A DNA stretch of 64,000 bases from Puccinellia tenuiflora (taxonomy: Eukaryota; Streptophyta; Magnoliopsida; Poales; Poaceae): contig QRDG01000393.1 in NCBI GenBank assembly GCA_012064385.1, positions 1,160,846-1,224,845 of the forward strand, in the 5' to 3' direction. The translations under genes were made by a program, and so were the position numbers. This document shows positions 10,878-21,884 of this stretch, piece by piece. Numbering within the stretch: the first letter of the stretch is position 1; every line of letters begins with the position of its first letter. The notes beneath the pieces are model-generated. The model was not told the origin of the DNA. It ran no database searches and worked only from the letters and a program-made list of their open reading frames with translations.

Positions 10878-13845
10878 TGTAACATCCCAATCTTATACTT
10901 GGATGTTTTGCATTTAGAGCATATGCATTTCATCATGACATACTTTTAAAAATTTGCATTTGTTTGTTTTGCATAGTTCCAAAAGGAAATAAATCTAAAA
11001 CCCTATTTTGATTTAATCAAAATTCAACAAGCTATATATATATGCTTGGGGAATTGTGCAAAAGCACCCTTTTATAGTCAAATATGACAGAGGGCAATTT
11101 TACAAATTTTTAAAAATTGGTTTGACTCAATTTGAAGTTCTAAATCAAAAGATATGAAAGAAAACATAGGAAGAAATAAAAGAAAATGAAAAGAAGAAGA
11201 AGAAAAAAAGGAAACCGGCCGAACCGGGCCCAACACCGGCCCAGCCGCACCTCTCTCCTCTCTCCTCTCTTTCTCCCGAGTGGGCCGGCCCACTAAGGGC
11301 AGAGCAGCCCAACCGCGTGACCCTCGCGATCAAGTTTACAGGAAACGTGTTCTTTCCGTTTCTTTAGAACCCTTCTTCAATCAAAATTCCATATCTCGAG
11401 TTTTAAAAGTCCAAACTCGAATCCGTTTGTTTTGGCTTGTTCCCTACTCTAAGAACCACCTCTCCACCGACCTATTTGGCTATAAATACCGTAGACTCGG
11501 GCTACAGCTCGACCTAAAGTACAGACTTCGATTTCAGATCTAGTTTTCAATCTTCTTCTTCTCACGGTTCGAGCTTTGCTCGTATGCCGTTTCACCCTTC
11601 GTGAGAATTACAGATCTCATCGAAATCTTTCCATCCCGACAAACCTCACCACTTTTGCAAGATTTCAGATCTGATGGAGTAAAACGTCGATTACTCCTCA
11701 ACCATCCAACCAAATCCGGTGAGATTATTACAGCTGGTAGATCTCCTCATTCTCTACAACTTCTCCGAAGAAAGTTATTCGTTTTGATGCACGGTTTTAT
11801 TTATAAAAATCAGATCTACGGAAGAATCAGAAATCGCCACGTGTCATCCACATCAACGCCTCATCATCTGCGTGGCATCCACCTCATCACCGTGTCAGCA
11901 TCCAGTCAGCGGTGGAGTCAGCGCTGCATCATGCTGATCTCATCAAGGCCAACTCTTGGTCAAAGATTTTTCTGAAATTACAGAAAATCATTAAAACTTG
12001 TAAAATTCATATCTTTTCAACCGTAACTCGAAAAATTAAGTTCAATATATCAAAATTCTTAGAAAAATAAGATCTATACAGATCTGAAGTAATATTTAGC
12101 TTTTATCAAAGTTTTATATTTTGTATTTTCAAATCTTAATAATTGGTATTTTAATTCTATTTTAATCTCTGTAAATTATTTTTGGATAAATATTTCTGTT
12201 TCAGTTAAGTTAAATAAATCTTAATCCGAAATATTTTTATCAAATTTAGTTGAGCATGCTTCTTTGGAAACTAAATTAATTATGATTAGTCTCTATTTAG
12301 CCACAACATTAATTCTAATCTTTTAAGTTGCATTAAAAATATATTTTTACATGCATCATATTAGATCTACACAACCAGAGAGCTAAATAAAGTTGTTTGT
12401 GTGATTATTAATATGGCATGCATGCATCTGTTGCATATTTGTTTGTCTTGTTGTGTATAGTGTGTATCGTTTGCTACGTTTAGATTGCGAGAGGTGTGAT
12501 CGTCGTTGCACTTGTGACGAGTGCGTGAACAACTACAATATACAAAGGCAAGTGGTGCTCATAAATGTCCTATTATTTTCCTACGCATTTAGCATTATTT
12601 TTGGTAGTGATGCATGTGTAGGAGTTGGTTGTAAGCTATGCTAGTAGGCGATCCACTAACACCCAAGTGGAGAGCCATATGTTATCCTTTTAGAAAAGCT
12701 ACCTTGAAAACCATCGTTGATAATTGTTTAGCTGCTTAGACGTGGATTGTGGGAATCACATGTGAAGGAAGATGTTGTTGTAAGTAGTTGTTTCTTTTTA
12801 AATCTAATAAAACAACTTTAATTAAATTGATGTCTGGGTGGCAATTGGTTGGTATTGGTGGGAATAGTTGAGTGGCTGCTCAGGTCCGTAGTATCTGAGT
12901 AGGTGCACTTGTGAACGGCCACCCAGGTTCCCGAGAATAATTGTGGTTTCTGTTTAGTAGCTTACGAGTACAACCACATGTCGAAATAGATATGGGCATC
13001 GTCTTGACTAATTAAGTAGAAGGCACTCGGGTCCCCGTAGCCAGAGATGTACCGTAGTAGGTTTGGAATGGTGCGGAGGATGGCTCGAGGGTCTACTACC
13101 CAACGGTCTCGGTTTAGCTTTCTCCCAACCTATACACAAATTGAGTGTTTAGGTAAACGGGGTTAGATAGACCATGTGGGTAAAGTGTACAACACTCTCG
13201 AGAGTTAAAAACTAAGTACTTAGCCGTGTTCCCGGTTACGGACGTCTTGAGCAACTAGACTAGATCCTACAAGAGTTCTCACTTATTCCAATTTCTGAAA
13301 TTAAAATTTTGATGGGATAACCAAAGGGTAGGGCACCTGTTGTCAAGCAGGGGATGTCCAAATGTGGTTGATGAAAATAACTTTTTTCTGAAAAAATTGT
13401 TAGGACAAAACTTGCTTTTCGCAAAACTTGCCATAAACTCCACCTAGCCAAATAAGCATGTAGATGCTAGGTTGCCATTTTATATCCACCTCATCGCATC
13501 ACTTGCCAGTACAAATCCAAATGTACTGACCGTATTCGCGAACGGCTGCAATTTCACCGTTGCAGGTTTGAGAGTCGTTAGGTCATGATTCTTCACTCGA
13601 CATGCTTCGCCTGTGGCACATCAAGATTGAGGCTTCATCTTTCGTTTATTTCCGCTGTGTGCTAAGTATTTGAGCTAGCCTTGAGCTATGCAAGTTGTAA
13701 GAATTATGTATTCTGGATCATGTTTGGTATTAATAAAGACGCATTTGTTACTGTTATTCATTTGTAATGAGTGTGCTTGCGAGTCGATCCGGGACTAGCA
13801 CTATACTCATAGACGAGATCCATATTATTGGGTCGAGTCGCTACA
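10878..13845 (+). repeat. 3' LTR of E3 (2,968 bp)
   Basis: Begins TGTAACATCCC after the PPT and ends TCGCTACA, with TGTA/TACA inverted ends, followed by TSD ATCTA. TATA box TATAAAT at 11481-11487. A pyrimidine-rich CTCTCTCCTCTCTCCTCTC block lies at about 11250-11272. It retains the 1.36-kb right portion (12483-13845) missing from the 5' LTR. Short ORFs inside are not genes. Confidence 0.85.
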
Positions 13846-14422
13846 ATCTATGTCTACTCATTTGCCACACTATATTAAAGAGAGAGTGCATGTGTGAAAC
13901 CATGAACCCCGGTCCATTTTTAATCATAAGAAACAACTTTCCAACCACTTTTAAGCATCTTTTACATTCAGCCATTTTGAAATCAGAAAATACAAAAACA
14001 GTTTTACTTCTCGCATTCACATATAAAAACCCCAAAAATACCATCCATCATCATTACTATCATCCTTGCATACTTATTTACCACCATTGCATATTTATTT
14101 ACTGTTTTGAATTCATTATCATCTTAATATCATTCTCACACCTTGTGCTTGACAACCACTTGGTGAGGTTGAGGGCACAAAGCAATCTATTTTGTTTGCA
14201 GGAAATCTAGAGAAGGACAAGAAGATAAAACCCACACTACTGATTCCCCGAGAGTTCGATATTAAACCCTCGAGTCACCTTCTTGGGAAAAAACTACCAC
14301 TTCTACATACTCTGCACTTGGAGGCTCAACCTATCCCTAATATATTATTTTCCTTTTAGGGTATCAAGAGTACTTGTTGGCGTTGTTGAGGGAGAAGAAC
14401 ACTCTCATCAATCCCGTCATCA
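13846..14422 (+). repeat. E2a LTR, second segment to LTR end
   Basis: Continues the E2a LTR after E3 (first 5 bp are the TSD copy) and ends CCCGTCATCA, collinear with about 23095-23666 of the E2b 3' LTR. The next base belongs to a Copia gag reading frame, not to a PBS. So this is the right-hand or solo LTR of an element inserted in the Copia; the expected TSD would be GCGCT at 14423-14427. Confidence 0.75.
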
Positions 14423-15369
14423 GCGCTCAATAAGCGTTTTCATAATTTCAAAGAGAATAGCTTGAGCATTTTTATTTTTAGGAAGGGCTTTAAGGATCAT
14501 AAGGCCGTTATTTTGAAGTCTAGCATTAACCTTTTCCACATCATCTTCTTCATCATTTTATCATCATCATTATCATCATTATTATTATCATTGCTAGAAG
14601 AAGATTTAGCCATAAGGCAATGAGAGGTGGATGAAGATGAGCAATTAGTTTTTGAGCTACTTAAGTTCACATCTTGTTCCACAATTAATTGGGTTTCCTG
14701 TACATTGACATTCATGCAAGAGTTAGAGGGAACACAAGCATTTTTATCATTGGAACAAGATAAAGCAAGTATATCATAGAGAGATTTATCCAAGCAACTT
14801 TTAGATGATATGAAAGGACTATCAACACTAGCATGTGAATCATTTATAGTGCTATGAGTGTTTAAGTCCAAAGATGAATCATTGCGACTAGATAGAGGAG
14901 GAGAATCATCAATAATGAGCTCACTATCCAAATTGCAAAAACCATCACTACTCACCATCACATTGGATTGTGGCTTACCACATTTTGGTGAAGTAGACGA
15001 AGACGAGAACTCGTCACGGCCGGAGGTGGAGGGAGAGCAATCATCCTCAATAGAGTTGGACAAACCATATTTGTCTTGTAGCTTGGTCCAAAGCTCATGA
15101 GCATCCCGGAGAGGCATGATTGACTCGAAAACTACAACACTAACCAATTTGCAAAACTCATTAGAAGCTAGAGCATCTAGATATAAGTTTTTCTCATCCT
15201 CTAAAGTCGTACTTTCGTAATCCTTTGGAGGAGAAAAACCTATATCTAAGATACGCTCAATATTGGGGTCCAAGACCCGTAAGTGATTAAGCATATGAGT
15301 TTTCCAAACATTAAAATTTGTGCCATTAAATCTAAACAAGGAATTCTGCACTAAATCCCTAGATGACAT
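14423..15369 (-). CDS. gag: Copia Gag (DUF4219/UBN2 type), truncated
   Basis: Gag forms the virus-like particle and binds the genomic RNA. Translation from ATG 15369-15367 gives the conserved N-terminal block FNGTNFNVWKTHM (residues 14-26), then a helical region with AHELWTKLQDKYG (about residues 90-102), then a Ser/Asp/Asn-rich linker. The annotated frame stops at 14497; after a frameshift near 14500, codons for LPKNKNAQAILFEIMKTLIER continue in another frame up to 14423. There the sequence changes abruptly to the end of the E2a LTR. The C-terminal zinc knuckle and all of pol are absent here. The copy is interrupted and non-functional. Confidence 0.8.
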
Positions 15370-15409
15370 CTTTACTCTCTAGGCGGTAAATCCAAACAAG
15401 AGAGACGAC

Positions 15410-15422
15410 GCTCTGATACCAA
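15410..15422 (-). other. Copia primer-binding site (initiator tRNA-Met type)
   Basis: The plus strand reads GCTCTGATACCAA, the reverse complement of TTGGTATCAGAGC. It matches the 3' end of initiator tRNA-Met and lies directly next to the LTR, fixing the element as minus-sense. Confidence 0.85.
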
Positions 15423-15423
15423 T

Positions 15424-17810
15424 TGAAAGAACAAACGATGTCCCGAAGTCGCCTAGAGGGGGGCGAATAGGCGATTAAAACTTTTTCTATTTAGGGGCTT
15501 GATAATTGCGGAATAAAACTAGGTGTTTAAATTAACAAGCCAACAACCTAAAATTCTAGGTTTACCTAAAGTGAACCAACAACTTATGCTAAACAAGGCA
15601 AGCAACAAGGTGATAGCTAGATATAAACTTCAAGCACGAAGGCTATCACAATGTAAAGTGCATAAGTAAAAGCTCGGGTATAGAAATAATCGAGGCACGC
15701 GGAGACGAAGATTTATTCCCGAGTTCCTCCTTGTTAAGGGAGTACGTCTCGTTGGAGGGGTGTGAGCTCGCCACAAGAGGCCTACTCAAGATGCCACAAA
15801 GGCCTCACCCTATTCTCCGATGAACCTCACCCAAGGGATTGGTTCACCTTCCACTATCGGAATCCTTCGAGGCGGATTCCGGAGCCCTTTACAACTTCTC
15901 TTGGGGCACACACCCACAACTCAATTGGGGGCTCCCAAATTCGTGCCGAAGCTTCACAACTCGAAGTCTTCGCGGCACCTCCAACCGTCTAGGGTACACA
16001 ATGCACCCAAGAGGCACAAAGCTTCTCAACGTCGATCTTCACGTATCACCGTAGGGAGAGCAACCCGATGCAACAAATGCAAAAGGCAAGAACACACTAA
16101 GTGGTCAAATCCTTCACTCTCAAATTCCAACCAAGCAACAAATGCTTTGGGGGGAATAAGAGAGGAAGAACAAAGGGGAAGAAAACAAAGCAACCCCAAA
16201 ATCTAGATCCACAAGATTCCCTCACTTAGAGGGGATTTTGATTGGTGGAATGGTAGATCTAGATCTCCTCTCTTGAATCCCTAAGTTTGGGCAAGAATCA
16301 TTGGAGGGATTGAGAGGAATCAAGCTCACAAGATTAGCAACAATGGAGGAGAGAGGAAAGCAAGTGAGCAAGAGCAGCAGCCAGGTTTTGGGGAGGGAGG
16401 AGGCTTTTTATAGCCTCCCCCAAAAACTAGCCATTGGGGCCTTTTCAGGCCGGAGACTCCGGACTAAGTGGCCGGAGACTCCGGTCTGCTGGATCATCGG
16501 GGTGGGCCGGAAAGTCCGGTCCAGGGGGCGGAGACTCCGGCCAGGCCAAAGACTCCGGGGACCCTCCGGTGGTGCTCCGGACCCCTACTAGAGCCGCACC
16601 ACACAAAAGAGAAACGACTGGAAAAAGCACAGGGCCGGAGATTCTGTGTCCCTTGGGCCGGAGACTCCGGTGGGGCCGGAGACTCCGCCCCATCTCCGGG
16701 GTACCTCCGGACTAAGTCCAGAGATGCACCACGCAAATCCATTCGGCAGCGAAAAATAGGGGGGGCGGAGATTCCGGGTCCTCTGGACCGGAGACTCCGG
16801 TGAGACCTGAGACTCCGGACCATCTCCGGGGAAGATCCACACAGAAAAACATAACCCCATAACTTTTGCAAATGAACTCCGTTTTCGATAATCTTGGACT
16901 CGTTGGAATCGTCACAATGAGCACAACAAGATTATGCAGAGAAACATCATAGTCCAACAATATATTATAAAACCAAAAGGGGAAGTTTGAGAGCTCTTTT
17001 TCGCAAACCGAAAAACCGTTTCTTTTGCAATTGAAGTCCGAATGAAGCAAAACCAATTTTGTTGGAAAGAGGACGACAAAAGCAACCTTTGACAAAGGCA
17101 AACTACCAAAGGAGATTTTGCAAAGGGTTGGAAAGGTGAAACCTTCCAAAAGGATGAACCGGCAAAATCTCCAATACCGAAAATGCAAATGAAGACGCAT
17201 AAGCAAACCGTTTTCAGTGAACTTAGCCTTGTCATTACGAGCACGATAAGCACCAAGACCACACCACGATAAGAGTCAAATAAGAACCAACAAAGATGAT
17301 TTCAAAGATGCAAGGATGCAAAGGGTTGAGCTCTCCACGAATGATACGATCAAGTTACTTGGTCGAGAGCCCCTCTTGATAGTACAGCTATCTATCCTAT
17401 AATCCGGTCTCTCACTAAACAATATGAGACCGGTAAAAAAGAAACCCTATCAAGATCATACATTTGCCTTGCGCATAAATCCACTTGAGGTCGATGAAGA
17501 CGATCTTCAACTCCTCAAGATGCACCACCTTCCTCGATCGCGCTTCGGTGAAGATTCACTTGATGCTCCCCCATACACCAAGATGGGAGACGCTCTCTTC
17601 GGCATATCTTCACTTGACCTTGAGTGATGATCAACCCGCACAAAGCCTTGATCAACACAAACTTTTCTTCTTCCCTTAACCTTGACTCCAACAAATGGAG
17701 AACAAGCAAGCTAATGGACAGACCTATACATATAGCTCAATGCAAACATTAGTCCATAGAGATTGCCATTAATTACCAAAATCATGCATGGGGGCAACCA
17801 TGCACTTTCA
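15424..17810 (-). repeat. Copia 5' LTR (2,387 bp, minus sense)
   Basis: On the plus strand it runs TGAAAG...CTTTCA, with matching 6-bp inverted ends. It begins one base after the PBS. It contains a block of CCGGAGACTCCGG palindromes (16450-16818). ORFs inside it (for example 15820-16206 and 16468-16803) are chance frames over GC-rich repeats. Confidence 0.8.
16450..16818. repeat. Interspersed CCGGAGACTCCGG palindromes in Copia LTR
   Basis: Exact 13-bp copies lie at 16450, 16472, 16658 and 16788. At least five degenerate copies occur, including CCGGAAAGTCCGG at 16507, GCGGAGACTCCGG at 16528 and CCGGAGACTCCGC at 16676. Each unit is self-complementary (CCGGAG/CTCCGG). Spacing is irregular, so this is not a simple tandem array. 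Confidence 0.7.
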
Positions 17811-17837
17811 GAACCACTCTCATCAATTCCGTCATCA
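17811..17837 (+). repeat. E2b 5' LTR, residual 3' end
   Basis: GAACCACTCTCATCAATTCC followed by GTCATCA matches the ends of the E2a LTR (14422) and the E2b 3' LTR (23666). The rest of this LTR was separated by the Copia insertion. Confidence 0.75.
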
Positions 17838-17848
17838 CGTGTTTTTTC

Positions 17849-17866
17849 TAGCGCCGTTGCCGGGGA
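17849..17866 (+). other. E2b primer-binding site
   Basis: TAGCGCCGTTGCCGGGGA, one mismatch from the TGGCGCCGTTGCCGGGGA PBS common in Triticeae Athila-like elements, 11 bp after the LTR end. Confidence 0.75.
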
Positions 17867-18128
17867 ATCATAGCTGGAAAGTTTTATCCAAGGATATCAC
17901 AACAAAGTCAACTTCATCACCAACTTGTGCTAACAACTAAGCTTGGGGAGGTTGCACCTACGTGAGCATCATCTTGTCCATCTTTACCTTCAAGCATTTT
18001 ATTTTGTTTTGTTATTGTCTTGCATATCATTTTTAGATTTCGGTTTGCATTTTTTATTTTTAGTTTTGCATTTTGTTTTGCATTAGTTAATTCGGTTTGC
18101 ATTATTTAGTGTCATTTTATTTTCAGTT

Positions 18129-19498
18129 TTGCATAAAAAATTAAAAACACATAAAAACTTGCAAATGGAAAAGAGAACTCATTGGCCATTTAGTGTTAGG
18201 AATTTCCCTCAAAATAAGAATGTCCCTACTGAGGAAATTGAGGTAGATCCTAAGATAATGAAATCAATCTATGAATATCGTTTCTATGGAAAACCTAAGG
18301 AAGATCCTTTAGCTCATCTTAAGAAATTTGATGAAAGATGCAACATGCTAAAACTGAACCATCCTAATGTTAGACTAAGCTTTTTCCTTACTCTTTAGGG
18401 GGGAAAGCATTAGATTGGATATTGAGATGGCCACCTGGTAACTTTAGCATCTGGTTTAATTTGAAAGCTGCTTTTTGTTGAAAGATTTTGTTCCATTGAA
18501 ATGATTTGCAATTCTAAACAAATGGTTATCAAGTTTAAACAAGAGGAAGATGAAAATTTGGTAAAAACATGGGAAAGATTTAGAAGTATAGGTTTTGGAA
18601 TGGAACATGGTCTTAGAGATTGGATACTTATGCATATCTTTTATAGAGGATTATCTGAAACCTCTAGAGTCTTTTTGGATAAGGAGTGTGAAGGTTCTTT
18701 TATGAATACGACTGCTTCTAATACTTATTATCTACTTCATGGCTTGCTTTTGGAAGCAAAAATTAAAGAAAGTATAGATAAAGCCCAAGTACCTGAAGAT
18801 GTTTTTGATGACTGTTATGAAATATTTGATCTTTATAATAGGGGAGTAAAAGTTGAAGAAGTTAAGATGCTTAGTGAAGTTAATGATCCTTTGCTTGATT
18901 TAGAGAATTGTACCTTGCCTGAATTAATATCTATATTACAAAAATTTGCAAGTGATCCTGCTATTGATGTTAACCAATCTGGTTTTGGTTCCTATATTGC
19001 TAATCATGTCTTGAAAGAAAAAATTGCTAGATACAATCAAGAAGCTATGATACCACCTAAGATTGGGGATATATGGATCCCCAAGGTGCTAGTAACTATT
19101 GGAAAAGAGACACATCATGCCATACTTGATCTAGGATCTAGTGTCTCTATTCTATCTAAAGAATTATACGAAGTACTTGAATTAAAGAATCTTGAAAAAT
19201 GCTCTGTTGAACTTGCACTTGCTGATAATACCATTAAACGTGCTTTAGGAAAATTAAATGATGTTATGGTAGAGTTACATATGACTTTTGTACCTGTGGA
19301 TTTTCTAATCATGGAAATGGAGAATAAAACCTCTAGTCCTATTATTCTTGGAAGACCTTTTTTCGTACCACAGGGGCTATTATTGATTCAAAGGAAGGGA
19401 ATGTGAAGTTTCAGTTTCCACATAAGAAATTCATGGAACACTTCCCAAGGAAGAAGGGCACAAATTTTAATCTCCCTCATGAGCTTCATCTTCGGTAA
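18129..19498 (+). pseudogene. gag: E2b Gag-protease, frameshifted
   Basis: The start used is ATG 18129; upstream Gag codons are unclear. The product begins with a Gag segment (EYRFYGKPKEDPLAHLKKFDERC) up to about 18390. A frameshift leads through GGKALDWILRWPPG, with further stops near 18478. The frame reopens at 18501 for the rest of Gag (ETWERFR-like helices, LIMHIFYRGLSE). An aspartic protease follows, with HHAILDLGSSVSILSKELYEVL near 19111-19175 (active site DLGSS in place of the classic DTG) and PIILGRPFF near 19338-19362. A one-base shift near 19362 returns to a frame that ends at TAA 19496-19498. Gag packages RNA and the protease cleaves it; this copy encodes neither intact. No pol follows. 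Confidence 0.8.
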
Positions 19499-21870
19499 AC
19501 AACAAGTAAATAAGCCTAGCTATATGGCTATAAAGAAAACGCTTTACGGGAGACAACCCGGTTGTTTTTATTTGGATTTTCTTTGTGTCCTCTTGCTGTA
19601 ACAAGAGATTGTTTTCTTAGATTAGTTTCTGGAATTTTTAATAAAGTGCCAAGTTTTACCTATTTTGGTTTGAAAAAGTTGCTACTTCTATTCGGAGATT
19701 TTATTCCTGCACGAAGTTTGTGCACGGTTTGATTTTTCATTGCTATTCTGTAACTCCGATTGAGCTGAAATTTTAAATGTAACTACTACTTTTCATCCTC
19801 TATATTCCTAAAACATTTCAGAATTTTTCGATGAGTTTAAGTAGGACATAAAAATATGTTTTGCTGCTGCTGTTTTTCTGGACAGATTCTGTCACATATT
19901 GTTTTATGCATAGTTTGAACTTTTGAGTTGAATCTTTTTGATCCAATTGAGTTTATGAGTGGGCATACAACATTATACAATCTCTGATCATTCATATGAA
20001 TTTTAGTCCATGGATTATATGCAGCAAGAAGCCTATTTGTTTATCTCTACTAATATCACCCCACAGAAAAGAAATGGGAGAAACAGTGTTTTGAAGTTTT
20101 TTCACAGGGATTGGAGGAGATGCACCATGAGTTATCCAAGGATGGTGAAAACCATAAGCTTGGGGATGTGGAGAACATCCCCACTGAACCAACATACTCT
20201 CGGTTTGCACACGTCTAACTTCTGTTTTTCATTTGAAACACTTTATCGCATAAACTTGGAGCGTCTTTTTGTTTGTTTTTGCTTTGATTTTTATTTATTT
20301 TTGAGACCACCACACTATCATTTATATATGAGAAAGCTACTGGAAATATGGGTTGAAATATCTTTCATGCTTTTATTGTATTGGGAAAATGGATGTCTAA
20401 GTTGATTTTTAATGACACATATAGTTGCATGATTCATGAGCTTCTTTATGAGTAATAATTTGCAAATGCTTTATCATGAGCTATCTTTTATTCATGTTTT
20501 GATGTTGTATGTTATTTCACCTTGTTTGAAATGAATTAGTTAGTTCTATGGACACTCATGCATGCATCTAGATGGACATCTTTCTCCCTTTTGCTAGCCC
20601 AAAAATTCTAACAAGTAAAAACTTGTTTCCAACACCCTCAACCCAAGTTTTTCCAGTCAGTCCACCATATCTACCTATTAGCTTTATGCTATTCCAAGTA
20701 TGTTTACCATGTTATTTGTGTTATCTATACCTCTAAATGAAAAATTATTATGTTATTTATTGTAATGGGAAAAGTTGGTTAAAAAGCTCTCGCGAACTTC
20801 ATGCACACTTTATTTTTATTGCATTTAATAAACATGAACCATTGTGATTAATATTATGATGATAGTGGATTGATAAATGTTTAAGGTTGGAGTTAGCCCA
20901 TATGTGCTGTCACATGCAAAGCTTTCAACATGTTCCATCATTTATTTAGTTGATATCATGTACCTTTGTTTATGGTTGCCTATCATGGTGAAATAATGTG
21001 GAAATAGAGTAAGTTTAAATGAGTTTGTATAAATGGTTAGAGAGAAACCTGGGCCGCTAATCTAAGCCATGCATCATTCATGGTGGAAATTTACTTACAT
21101 GCTATTTTGAACTTTCTGTGATACACCCTACAATAAAAAGCTATATCAAGTGGTAAATAAAAAGGGTGTTGAGGTTGTTCATTATGTTTGTTTGTCTTGT
21201 TGTTTTGATGTGGGCTTGATCCATATCATGGGACAATAGGTACCCAGTTGAGGCTCTTGATAATACCAGTATTACTTACAATGATAGATAACTTAAACTT
21301 GCTTTGTTTCCCAAGATGAGTAACCATGGTGTAGGTACTTGTATTCAAGGGGCATGAGACATCTAACCTTTACTTTATCAAGGCCACTACTCATATTTGC
21401 TTTCACATTTAACTTTAATCATTCAAGATGCTATGATAGGGGAATGAGAGCTTGACACCAAGTATTACCATTGCAATCAATAACTCAAGTAGAATAGTTT
21501 GGAGGATAGATGAAACTTATGCATGTTTTACCTCTACTCATTTATATATCCTTTCCCAAGTGTCCACCTTTTACTTTTAGATTTTCATCTTCACTCTATG
21601 ACCAATGTAGGATGTTCTTACTTATCATATTGCATACTTGTGGTCCATATTACTATCTTTTATGTTAATCTTTGTGAACTATCATTGAACATCCTTGCAT
21701 TGAATACTTGATATCACTTTATAAACTGTTTGCATACTGCTACTTCTTTGAATTAATGAATCATTTGACTTTATGTAGCAGTAGCAATCATCTTTTATAT
21801 CCATGTTGTTATTATATTGCAAAGTTCATGTTAGTTTTATCACTTTCATACTCGAGGATGAGCATGAGTT
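19499..21870 (+). other. E2b non-coding region between protease and PPT
   Basis: AT-rich with no recognisable gene. It starts with the conserved TAAAGAAA/CGGGAGACAACCC block (19513-19560), shared with E1 just after its last stop. One AAGCTTGGGG copy at 20156. A CTCGAGGATGAG segment precedes the PPT, as in E1. Confidence 0.55.
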
Positions 21871-21884
21871 AAGCTTGGAGATGT
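21871..21884 (+). other. Polypurine tract of E2b
   Basis: AAGCTTGGAGATGT directly abuts the LTR start TGATGCATG; same motif as the E1 PPT with one G to A change. Confidence 0.7.

Larger units (their letters stand above)
6403..13845 (+). mobile_element. E3: decayed chromovirus-like (Tekay/Del-type) Ty3/Gypsy element, both ends present
   Basis: Both LTRs start TGTAACATCCC; the right one ends GTCGCTACA. An exact 5-bp target duplication ATCTA flanks the element (6398-6402 and 13846-13850). On both sides the flank is the same E2 LTR sequence, which proves insertion into E2a. Internal remnants in order are RT, RNase H and the integrase zinc finger. PBS, gag, protease and the integrase core are missing, so the element is dead. 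Long LTRs of about 3 kb beginning TGTAACA fit the Tekay/Del clade; the clade call is inference. Confidence 0.85.
14423..17810 (-). mobile_element. Ty1/Copia retrotransposon, Maximus/SIRE-like, 5' part (LTR, PBS, gag) on the minus strand
   Basis: Sense is minus: 5' LTR at 17810-15424, PBS at 15422-15410, gag from 15369 to 14423. The pol and 3' LTR lie beyond the E2a insertion, outside the window or lost. The right flank (from 17811) is the last 27 bp of an E2-type LTR followed by a PBS, so the Copia inserted near the end of the 5' LTR of E2b. The gag type and the TGAAAGTGCATGG-like LTR start suggest the Maximus/SIRE clade. Confidence 0.8.

Noticed and set aside
16301..16871. Several overlapping frames in the Copia LTR
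   Set aside because: Chance open frames over the CCGGAGACTCCGG palindromes; different frames give unrelated low-complexity products.
14393..17837. The Copia as a simple insertion in one E2 LTR
   Set aside because: The LTR end is present twice with different continuations (Copia gag on the left, PBS on the right), so two E2-family copies are needed.
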